NCBI GenBank assembly: GCA_910591455.2
Contig: OU342823.1
Span: 6,684,001 to 6,748,000, forward strand
Direction of reading: 5' to 3'
Origin: Pholis gunnellus
Lineage: Eukaryota; Chordata; Actinopteri; Perciformes; Pholidae
Length of the DNA: 64,000 nucleotides
This document shows, in pieces, positions 39,901 to 51,900 of this stretch. Under the pieces are notes generated by a model. It was not told the DNA's origin and did not search any database. It was given only the letters and a program-made list of their open reading frames with translations. The first letter of the stretch is position 1, and every line of letters starts with the position of its first letter. The position numbers and the translations under genes were made by a program.

Positions 39901-42900
39901 CCAGCATATGTGGACACTCATGCATACACAATGCTGCCGTATGCAGAGAGTGGTAACAGTTGGTGGAAGTAATGCACATTAAAAAACGGTAAGAAAAATG
40001 CCAGCTGATCTACACTGTTCCACAAGTTCTAAATAATTCTAAACAAATAGGGTTTAGTAGGGAAAAAAGGCATCACAAGTATAGGTCTAAGAGGTTTACA
40101 ATGTTGTAGTTTTGTTGAGTTTAAATTAAATAATTCAGTTTACAATGAAAACACAGGATTCTAACTTTCTATATGCAGTTAAGAAATCTAATTTCAGTGC
40201 ACGATTCGTTTATCAACCAGCATGGCATTAAGCCGACAGCTCTAGTGTGCTAATGATTTCCCAACAATGCCCCCCCCCCCCCCCCCCCCCCCCCCCCAAC
40301 AGCCTCTGAACTACGAGAGAAAGAAGACCTACACTCTCCACATTGAGGGCACGAATACACATGTGGATCCTCGTTTTTCCTATCTTGGCTCTTTCAAAGA
40401 CACTGCCACCCTTAAAATCACCGTTGGGGATGTGGACGAAGCCCCAGTCTTTTCTATAGACCATTACATCATGGACGTATACGAGAACTCTCCTAGTGGC
40501 ACAGAGGTGGGCGTCGTAACGGCTCGAGACCCTGACGGCAGGAACAGTCCTGTCAGGTAAGTAACTCCGACAATCTGCTGAAAAGATTACAAATATTCAG
40601 AGCAGCTCTGTAGGCATACTGTCTTATTAGTTGTGCACCAATGGATATAATTGAAGATCTATCGTTTCTCGTGTTAAGAAATATCAGACAAGCCCACTGC
40701 AAAAGCAAAGGGTAAGAGTGGAGGTTACTTATATTATGAGGCTTATTTTGAGGCTCAATGCTCTTGAGTCAACTAATTAGTTGGCAAATCTTTTTTTAGA
40801 AACATACCAGTCTTATGAAGTCCCATAAAGAATGGTTACCATATCTGGTGGTTGGTAAAGCGTACGTTTGATTGATACGCAAGATTGTTGATGAGAATCA
40901 AGACCATTTTTTGCCAAATTGCTCACAGCTTCATTGGGAATTACTCGCTTATGTATTCATGTATTCATCTTTTGATCAGAGTTTCTTTTCTGGCATTCAG
41001 GTTTACCAGTGAGATATCTTTTGCTGCAAAAAAGTGAGGTGCTGTAGATCCGCCCCTCGAGGTTTAAGTCGAACTAATACGATTATTTCTGCCTCCAAGA
41101 AATGTTTGTCGAACTAAAACCCCAATTTGCATGTCATATCTCTGCCCCATATAATTGTACTTTTTTTGTGGATGAGCATTTGAAGCTATGACACTGTAGT
41201 TTGCACATGTACATGTCAAAATGCACTCGTTTTTGTCTTTAAGCACCATATGACAATTCTGATTCTGGCAAATTGAGGATTTTTCAGATGGCTTTGAACC
41301 ACCACTATAGAGCATAATGTTAAATAGAATGTACTGCATTGTCTTTAGTAGCCCCGTGTTTGTTGCTGCTCCTATACATGCCTTTAACGTTCCCCATACC
41401 CTCTAAAAATCAACAACATGCATTGTGTATCCTTCTCATTCTTTTGCATCATCGTTAGTTATTTTGCCTGCAAGTCTGTAGAAGTAACCCGAAGCGGTAC
41501 AACTGCTTAGCACATTAGTATGCGCTCTAAACACATGCTTGTGAACTGTTGAAACAGATTGATACTACCCTTAGGCAGTGGGCTAATCCTAGGTTTTTAG
41601 CTCCGCACAGGTACCTTTGCTTCGTGACATTGCACTCAAGCAGCTCTGCACCGCTTGTATTCATTAGAATTCCCTCTTTAGCCCCGGAGTAAATGATGGA
41701 GTATAGTTGTAAACATGGATGTCCTCATGAGATGAATTCTTGCTGATATATCATTAAGACACGATTATATGTTATAGGATCACAGGAAAAAGCTTTGCCA
41801 TAGGCTGCAGAGCCCAGGGGTGTCCTTAGCCGCGTTAAGCACAGTGACTTATCACCATGCTACCGTCCTCCCTGTTTTGGACAGGCGAGCTCTGCGGTCC
41901 TTGACGGCTGATGTTCAATTTACAATGTGAGGACGACATGGGGAAAAGGATATTCTTAGGAATCTTAAGACTGTGAATGATTTGCTGGAACAAGAAGATA
42001 ATCTGCATATGAAAGAGTTCCCTTGCTCTCTCCTTGTGGGATACGTCCTCCTCGACCATTCCTGAGTTACATCGCTCCCAACGTTCACCAAATAGAGACG
42101 AAGGCAGTATTTCCACGATAGCCACCTAGAGAAGAAGAAAACAGCTAAACAACTGTGCCACTGCTCCCTGTGTTGGCATCAGGATGCAGGAGGGATCTGG
42201 CTCCCTTTGATCATCACAAGTCCGCCCATGCGTGCAGTGAAATAAACATGTTGTTGAAGTGACATTTTAAATTGACATCTAAATAGCCAAAGAACGCCTT
42301 GATGGCTCATTATCTCTGGTTGACATTATCATCAGAGCAGTTATGAAAACATCTTGGTTGGCCTGGTTTCTTTTAAGTCAGCCTTCTATTAACGTATCAT
42401 GCATTTTCCTTTAAGTGGCAACAGCTGTAATATCATAACTGAGGAAAGTTGTGCATTTTGAAAATATGAAGATGAAATGCGGAAAAATACAAAATACCCC
42501 GGCATCACTGCTGTTTGCAACAGTTGCAGCACTTTTTCAATAAACGGTTTGAATAGAGTTGCGTAGGCAGAGGACCAACTACCGGGATGCTTTTGAACCA
42601 GAGCAGCGTCTGGCAGTCTGTCTGAGATAAATTGTTGAAGAGCCAGAGCTACTCTTAGCTATTTTATTGAGTTTCCTGTGGGTGAAATGCTCTGAGTGAC
42701 TTTGAGTTTCCTCTGGTAAACAGCTATGCAGTGTACTTTATATGTCTCGGGCTTTTTTGTGAAAGGTATGAACGGAAAGAGTGGATCTGGTCTGCGCTGC
42801 CTTTGTCGAGGTTAAAAGGAGTACAAAACGTTGCTGTCCCAGTTTGGACTACGGAGCCTCCGTGTTGTTGTACACTAGTGTACGACCTGAATACGCACAA

Positions 42901-45900
42901 CCTGATTTGTTGTTGCCTTTATTCACGGTGCGAAAGCTCAGAAGAATCCACCTGGCTCTGAGAAGGCAGCTTTCTTTTGTTACGTTATTTTGGCATTCTA
43001 TGTGAAAGTACTTTGTACTAAAACAATAGTTCGAAAGTTGCTTTTCCTATTTTTGTCCATCTGACAAGTTTGATTTTGTGATGTGCATTCCCACCTCGCT
43101 GGGCTGCAGTACTGTAGGCGTTTAGTCTTGTTGATGTTCAGTGCACTCTAAGGCTACAATGAAAACAAAACAACTATTCTATTTCAGTTTGAATTCCTTA
43201 TATTTCCCAGAATGCCAGAGTAAATGGCTATTAGCTACGGAACAAATGGGAATATGTACACAATCATCATTTGTTGTTGTTTGATTCAGGGCGTCTGACG
43301 CCAAACGCTGATGTTAACTGAAGAAAAGGAAAGATATTTCTGGAAAGTAATCATTACGATACAACACATCTTGTAAGTTTTCCACAGAAATAAGAAAATA
43401 AATCACTAAATAATCTTAATTTAAAACAAATACGATTCATCACCAGAAGCAGTAATTAAAGTGTTGTTTTTTTTCCCCCTACAAGCCAAAAAAAACAGGT
43501 TTTTCATCTTGACAAAGCAAATGCTTAGCACCTAAACTCTTACTGCTGGAAAGCCTTCACGCTCTTATGAGCCTGAGCTTTTAATAAATCATGACAGTAT
43601 TTCTACTGAGGCTGCTGGGTACACTTGTAAGCAATCCAAGTTAAAAAGAAAATAGTTTATTATTTCAAATAAATGCAATCCTGGCATTAATACCCCTATA
43701 CCATTTCCATCTCTCATGCCAATTGAAAATTGTCGACTTAGCCATATTACTCAGGAGAATGAATGAATGAATGCCGGATTAAAGGTGTAAATAGGTCATT
43801 AGGAGATAAATTAGGGAATACACAGTCAATGCTCATTTCGTGCTTGAACTCATGAGGGGAGCAGCTGAGCCCATTTCTGCTTTGTATGCCACAGGCTGCT
43901 CTGCTTCTAGTTGGATAACAGCGTTGCTCGAAAGCCATTACAACAGTGCAAACACGGCCAGCAGAACATCGCCTTTTGTCATTATTAAAAATGTAAGATA
44001 ATTGCTCTTGACTTAGAAATATGTATTTTCAGAACATTCTTTCAAGACCTAAAGTCCATTTAAAAGCAGCGGGAATTATTCCCTCCGTGTGCTGCGGGAC
44101 TTTGAAAATCAAAGCAGCGTAAGAACATCCCCCTTCGACTTGTGCTGTGTCTGCACTTTATTCATTTCACTGCACGCTTTTGGTCTTCTGGATCTCTTAT
44201 CATCAATGTAAGGTTTTGTTCTCTGCTTTGATATATATATATTTAGTAGTAAGTAAATATGTGATTTCTAAGGCCGCAGTGCAATTGTTAAACTAAAGCC
44301 ATGGGTTAAAGAATCTGCACCGGAAGCATTTAACCAAGTACTATTTGACTTAAAGGGGCCCTCTGCCATCTTTGAACAACAGTCCTCTGTGGCTCTAAAG
44401 TGGGTCAAAAGACCTGAAGAAGTTATTGTTCAAAGTGGGCATAAAGCAGTTGTAACAGTACACGTAATCGCCGTTGCAACTGCAACACAGTTACTGTGTG
44501 ATTCAATGTGAAGCTGTGCAGTCAAATAAATGCAGTCGAAACAATGGTACATATTGTATAAAACTAAATAAAAATATAGTAAAAAACACAACTTCTCAAG
44601 CACATTTAGCTCAGTCTAACCTGAAAATCGTGAAATCTTTCAACTGGTAAATCAAGAAAAGTGCCGAAACTCTTATATTTTTTCCATCACTGTGTTAACT
44701 TTTAAAGAATGCTTCTGGAGTGGAGACATAAGATCATGTTTTCCTTTCCTAATAGGTTCTTCTTGGACAGCAAAGAGGAAGGACTGCGGTACTTCAGAAT
44801 CGATGAAAGCAGTGGACTCATACGGACGACGCAGCCTCTGGACAGAGAAGACATGGCTTGGCACAACATCACTGTGATGGCCTCGGAGGTTGGTAGGTAC
44901 CCCGGTTGCTTTCCATAAACACAATGTTTACACGGGGGGGCGAGTAAACGTGACGCTGCGTCTGTTTGCTCTCGTGCGAGTGTTCACGAGTGAGCAGATG
45001 ATGGTTTTCCTGAATGTCTTGCCACGTCGTCATGCTTCTTCTTACTCCCTGTTGAACAGATTCCGATTTAATTTTCATTTTGCATAGTTTAGGAAAGTCT
45101 TGAGACTTGGGGAAAATGTTCTTCCCTCAGTGCTTTTATGAAATCCCAATGTTAATGTAATTGTAGACACACAATTTCATCATGTTTTAGAGGATATTTA
45201 TCTTTGAATTAAATATATATTTTGGAAATTAAAAATTGCTGTACGTACGGGTCACCTTCTAACATATACATATTTAAAAAGCCAGGATATAGAGTATGTT
45301 TGACACCTTCGGGCACTGTAGTAAACACACAAAATGCTATTATCCAGTTGCCTAAAAGAAGCAGTTAACATAGATTGCTCTTGCTTTCCACACTCATCTT
45401 GTTTAGCCCCGAGCTAATGGCAGACATTGTAAATCGCTATCAGAATTGCATTGAAATCATGGGTGAGCGTTGTGCTGCGACAGCATGATTTAAAGACTAG
45501 AAAGTCAAAAGCAATGATTGGTGCTATAGTTCTACCCAGAGGCTTTTTTTTTTTTCCCCACCTTCCCCACAAGATAACAAGACACCCTGAGGGGATCGTA
45601 GAGTCAGAGAGCAGTCCGGGTTCAAAATCATAGCGTGTAAAATTGGAGTCAAAATCAATATCAACAAAAGGAGCGATCCATAAAAAGGAATGGCTTTATG
45701 AATCTCCACTGCACACTGTTCCGCTACCAACAGAATAAAACCACCAGCACCGTTTAGATATTCCCTTCACTGGTTTGATCAAACTCACTTCAACAGGAAA
45801 CCGTGTTAACGGACACACATCCACTGCAGGACTCTCGTGGGCCAATTCACAAAGACTGGGTTGCGCCCGCTGTGTTTAGCACCATGTCTTGTGCATCACT

Positions 45901-48900
45901 CTCCACAAAATATATTGCGCTCGTGATAGAACGTCACGCTCTCAGTTTTGCAGCCGATTGCAATTGCCCATTGTGGCCTTTGCGGCAAGTGCACATGGGC
46001 GGGGACAATGGCAGAGAGAAGAAGAAAAAGGTCCTGACCGACGAGGCATGTAAACGTGACAGAGAGATTTAATTAATGTGCTTCAGTTACCACTAACTCT
46101 CTGAGGACGCTATAATTTCACCGTAACTGCATGTTGCTATTTGCGCTGATCTTTGTGATTGGACTGTTTTTGTAATGAGGCTCATTTACATAAAAAAAGG
46201 AGACAATTTTGGGGCAAAAGTATTAAATACGGAGGAGCATGGAATTCCATTTTCATTGGCAGCAAAGTTAAGGACGCATTTCACCCTATGACAATTACAC
46301 ACTTCCCTTTTTGTCTTACTTGTGCAGGTTTAGCGTTTGAGGGGCGAATCACTAAATGATTGAGAGGCTTTTTCAGTCATTCCACATTTGGAAAGAATGC
46401 ACAAAAACAAGGAGCATGAGCGTTCGAACCCTTACGACTGCAATAACTGCTGTTGCCTGCAGCTGTTCAGCTAACCAGTTCAGTGTCACGACTTTCTTTT
46501 TGCTCATTCCTCTGACTCTAACTAGTCTGCTAAATTGTATTTAAGGATCACAGTGAAGAGACTGTATACGGCCCAGTCCACATCAATTTACCTTATTTAT
46601 GTGGGTCATGCAGTGGAAATGTCCCACTTCAAATGGTAAAATAAAGCTTTCAATAAAATAAAAGCATTTGTTTTGTTTTGTAAGATCAGGATTCTTAATC
46701 AGCAACATTCGAGGTCAATCGTATAACCAAGAAATGTGATTAAAACGTCCGTCTCTTCAATAGTTAAACAGCATGGTGCAGTTCAGTGCACTTTTCCTAT
46801 ACTTGTCCAGTTTTTGGAGCTGCAAGATGTTTAAATAGCATACTATCCAACAGTATTTAAACACAGCCCAATAACAGATGAGTTAATAGCTAAAGTAACA
46901 ATTAGAGTCTGGAGAAAACAAGGATGAAGGAGTCATTTGCATATTGATTAGAATGTATACAAATTCCATTAGAGTGTATTTTTTTTATAATTAACTACAA
47001 AATCAAATTAGTCCCAATTGTTTCAATGTCCTTCTCTACATTGAAAATTAATTAAATCAATGCAGGCGCGGCTAAATTCAAGAATTGTTATCAGGTAACT
47101 TGGGTAATTTGTAATCACAATTAGACAAATCTCTCGCCAACCGACAGAGGTGCTGCATGCTAATGGTTCTTTATCTCCTCTCCTTAGTATTCAAGGATAC
47201 AGTCACAGGCCGAGACATTGTAAAAAAACAGAACAATACATTTATACAACTCTCAATGAGCAAGGACACACAGTGTTATAGACGCAAAGCAGTACAGCTT
47301 TTACCTTCTCATGTAGATCGACTGTAGTGAATGAGTGAATTAAAAGTATGAATATGTGACTGAATTGTGTTGTTGATTTATTGGTGCAATGTGAGACCTT
47401 CAGGCGCTGAAAATATACCACTTGAAACATTATTTTAATAGAAAGACTGCCGCAACTGCCGGAATTTTTCCCATTCAAGCAAGGTTTTGCCGAGCGAGCA
47501 TGTTATTATTCAGCGATGTCCTGCTACACCAGGGGTCCCCAAACTTCTTCCTGTGAGGTCCACATCACTGAACATATCGTTTGACCTAGGGCCGCACGAT
47601 TATGGGGGGGGGGGGGGGGGGGGGGTGCTACTCGCAGGTGAGCGACTGTTGCATCGTGCGCGCGGATCGGGGCGGAACACCGCCGTGCGCGATACAGAGA
47701 GCAGGGGAATTGAAAACGTGCGACCATGTAGTGACAGACATGACATGCCGGCGTGTAAATAAATGAAGCACAAGTACTCGTCCTTCAAGCTCCCGTCTCT
47801 CTGCTTCTTCTTCTTCTTCTACTCTTCTACTTCTACAGGGTGCGCGCATGACAGCTCTCATCTCGTTCGCCCCCTGGTGGTTGGCTGATTCAGGAAGCGT
47901 TTGATTTGATATGTAGCAGAGCACGTATTTTAAACGTTAATATCGCAGACGATCATGCTCATTTAATCGTGGCAGCCAAAATCGTGATCGCAATTAAAAT
48001 TCGATTAATTGTGCAGACTGAAAAAAAATCATAATGCGTCTCTGGTATTGTTCAGGGGGCCGGACCAAATGTGGAGGCGGGCCGCATCCGGCCCGCGGGC
48101 CGTAGTTTGGGGACCACTGTGCTACACACTCGTACTGTAAAACACGCTCACACCTGGAAGCTGTGAAACCAGTCTACTGCTCCACGGTTTGTGGGTGGAA
48201 TGCCTTGCTCTAGAGCCCTTCAGTAATATATCTGAAGCTATAGCGGAAAATCATGGGAAAACCGTTACCACACACCGAGGGGCAAATTCAAAGATTGTGC
48301 AGCTTTTGCAGCCGCTAAACTTGTGCAAATAAGACAAAAAGAAACCGTGTGAGTCTCAAATGGAAAAATGCATCCTTAACGGCACTGCCGAGCAAAACTT
48401 GCCTGCTCCTGTGCTATTTGCACGTATTTGTTTCAGGTAATATTCATAAATTTGGCGCAAAATCCCCCCCTTTCTATGAAAGTGAGCCTTGTTCAGCGCT
48501 GATAGCCAAACGCTTCTACATATATATAATTTGCGTCTTCAGTGGGTTGGTGGTAACTGAAGCGCATGAGGGGTGTCTGCTCACCATCATTGATTTGGGG
48601 ACGCAATGACAGTTGTGTCATAACAAACTAATGAATAAAGCTCCCTTACGTGAAAATGGTAGCGAAAAAAAGGGATTTGAATATTGACTGTAGCTACTCT
48701 GCTGTGCTTCGTGCGTTAATGCGCACAGCATCTCTCTGAACACCCACATCGTTTTCCGCTGCCGTGGGACCGCTGCAGGTATTTCATAAACTCCCAAAAA
48801 CTCTTAAATAAGAACAAGAATTTAATCATTTTCTCATTAATGATGTATTATTTCACCCAGCTGCATATGTGTATTCGGCGACGCAGAGGTCCATATGGGC

Positions 48901-51900
48901 ACAATGAAGAAGATAACTCAAAGTAGGATGAAGCCTCCTACGAGGCCGAGTCTCACCCCTCCCAGCCGACTCATCGGCCTCAAGGGCAAAATAACCTAAA
49001 CATTTCTCTCCCACTTCTAGGAGCACTTTCGCCTGACATTCCTGCCCTCGTGGCACTGTAATGCTTCACGGATATAAGTGTCCACCGCATGGCATATACC
49101 GCAATAAAAAACGTAATCCAATAGTGCAACTCATAATTCAAACTATATTCACGTAACTCAGTGAATTAGGAGGCTATTTTGTTGCCATTAAGGCTGCTAC
49201 TTTATGTTAAAATGAAGGAGGGTAGGTCATTTGATTTCCATGCCTCATGAGTTGCTCATGCAGCGCAAGGGGCAAATAATGCATCACAACCCAGCACACC
49301 AAGTGGGACACGGAAATGCGGCACGAAGATGATCAGATGTGCTTTAATATACAAAATTGCCTTCTGCAACGTTGCGTCCCTCAGTGCTTTTATAGTGGCA
49401 GAGTCTAAGACAAAACCCATAAGCAGCCTAACAAGAAGAGCACAGTGTGTCCCAGTTTGAAATCACAGTGTCGATGCTCTACTTTGTCATTAAGGCTTAC
49501 ATTTGACTTTCATCTTCTTTTGTCGCTTGTTCTCTCCCCTCTGCTACAGACAACCCCAGCCTTCTCAGCCACGTTCCTGTTACAGTCCAGGTGCTGGACG
49601 TGAACGACAATCCGCCAGAAATAGCCACGGACGAGGAGGTCATTGTGTGCGAGAGCTCAAGGCCGGGACAGGTGAGCGTCTCGGATTCACCTCGAAAAAT
49701 ATGCACCACCTATCTCTGGTCCCGTTCTCGCCCTCTATCCGCTCGCACGTTCACATCTCTCCACACCGCTCACACGCCTCAAAGTTCCTGAGCGCTGTGC
49801 ATTAACCTCAGATGCACCGACTACATGCACTCTGCACTCAGCTATTGTTTCCCTCAGCAGTTTTGAGTGGCTCACTGAGAGCTGAGCAGTAAGAAACTGT
49901 AAAGGCATTGGGGGAGAGCTGCTCGATCATCCCTCATTCAAAATGAGCATCTCAGCGGCAAACCATGACGGCTGTAAATCGAAGCTCATTCCAACTTGCT
50001 CTCAGTAGTCTTTGATTCATTCAAATTAAGAAGGTTTTTGAGATGTAGAGCAATCCGCAGCATGGAAATGGCTGAAAGGGCAGTTCGGCAAATGATGATG
50101 GAGTAAAGAGCGGGAAGACACAACTAAATACATTTTTAATAGTTTTTAGCCAGTGGAAGAAAAGTTTGAATTAAGGTTTGCATTAAATTTGAATTACGGT
50201 TGCATTACAGCCTCAGGGTTTCTCAGCGCCGGGGATTAAGTGTTGAATGAGACAGTGGCACACCAACGTTCAAATGACAACATGTGTGAAAGAAAAGAGC
50301 TGCTCATTAATTAATGTTTCAGATTAAAATGTTCATACCATTTATACATGTCTTTCCTGTTGGTTGGCAGGTGTCCATCAAAACACCGAGTTCCAATTAA
50401 GAGTTAAATCTCTGCAGTAAATCAGGGCTCACGATATGTTAAACTGTGGGCCGCCATAGCAACAGGACTCCAGTAAAAGGGAACTATTCATTAATTAAAT
50501 GACCTCTAACACAGCTTCCCTTCGTCTTTGATTGTCGGCCTCGGTGATACACATGAATGCACTCCAGGGTGCTCTGTTATCGACATTAACATACATCATT
50601 ATTATCATTATAAGTTTATCATTATAGCTCAACATAAACATAGCGTCAGTGTTTAAAGCAACTGTAACCTTATATAACTGACAGGTGTGATGATTTACAA
50701 TATTCACATTCTGACTTAATTCAAATTTGGCAGGTGCCGTTAAAAAAATGTGGAAATCAACAAGGTTCAAGGTTTGTCAACGTTGAGATTGACGAGTTTG
50801 CAGGTAAATGATGTAAATAACTGATTTAGGGTCAGATTTGTTGGTATTACAAAACATCTTGTTGATCTTTAAAAGGTAAACTTAAAACCTTTCTATTCAG
50901 CCAGACCGTTGACACATAATGGATTATGGAAACACTCGTTCTTACATTATTTTTATTCTATTTTATTAATCTAGTTTTTATTTTACGCTGTTTTACTACT
51001 ATTACTGTTATTAACGTTTTATCATTTTATTCTTTTGAGTGCATTATTCTCAAATCATTAACTTGCTGAATTTTTGTATTTTCTGTTGTTTTCACTGTCC
51101 ACACTAAGTAATCTGTGAAGCACTTTTAAATGCACTAACCTATACGTGAGAGGAGGAATCTTAGCAACTCAACAATTAAAGCACTGTACTGCTCAACAGT
51201 TTGCAACAGTTAATTACTTCATGCAAATATTAGATGTATGCTACAGTACTTTCACACCCACCACCAGCAGCCAGACGAGCTCACATGTTTCTTAAGAAAT
51301 CCATTATCATTATCCTCTAAACCAAAATTTGCATTATGGAAAACCACTTTGCACCCACTCAGGAAACAATCATGTGGTGATGTTTCCTCAGGCAGCCATT
51401 TACAAGCAAACAGACAATTGTATTGCTTACTCTGGTTTGCTAGACGTCCCGCTATCCTGTTTTTAAGACTAATCAAGTGGCAGTTAGCTGCTATTTCACA
51501 TTGATGGAAAACAAATTGATCACAACTTAACTTCGTCGCCAGTATTACCTAAAAGAAAGAGAACTCTGGCCTTCTCAGCCAAAAAGCCCCCACCAGTGGC
51601 CCCCTGTCAACCTTCGACATCCACATAAGGAACCTCAAGCACCTAACAAAGCACATCCTAATACTGCAGTTAACAGTCTGAGGCTTGTGCGAGTGCACCA
51701 GGAGCACAATCACAAGGCCACTTGGTGTTGTCAATTCTTTGAGGGAACAAAGGCCAAATACCAGGGCAGCAAGGCCATCAGATAAAACTATGATAGCATG
51801 TCCATGGAAGGAATACATTTAACTTAAAAGGTTATGGATGATTTTGTTTTTAATACTAAAATTCAGTTTATTCCACAAAACAGTTTTCTAAAATGCATTT

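Larger units (their letters stand above)
39452..40302 (+). other. cdh18: cdh18 intron 5 (851 bp), half repeat, ends in C28
   Basis: Donor GTAAGA. A repeat copy at 39545-39982 makes up about half of the intron, and the acceptor is preceded by C28 (40270-40297) and AACAG. Confidence 0.85.
44893..49549 (+). other. cdh18: cdh18 intron 7 (4.7 kb)
   Basis: Donor GTAGGT, acceptor TCTGCTACAG. Contains the nested hAT-type insertion at 47530-48119. About 46960-47140 is notably rich in TAATT and AATTA motifs, which could be homeodomain sites or simply AT-rich DNA. Confidence 0.8.

Noticed and set aside
46960..47140. Homeodomain-site cluster as an enhancer
   Set aside because: TAATT and AATTA words are frequent by chance in such AT-rich sequence; no comparison with other species is possible here.
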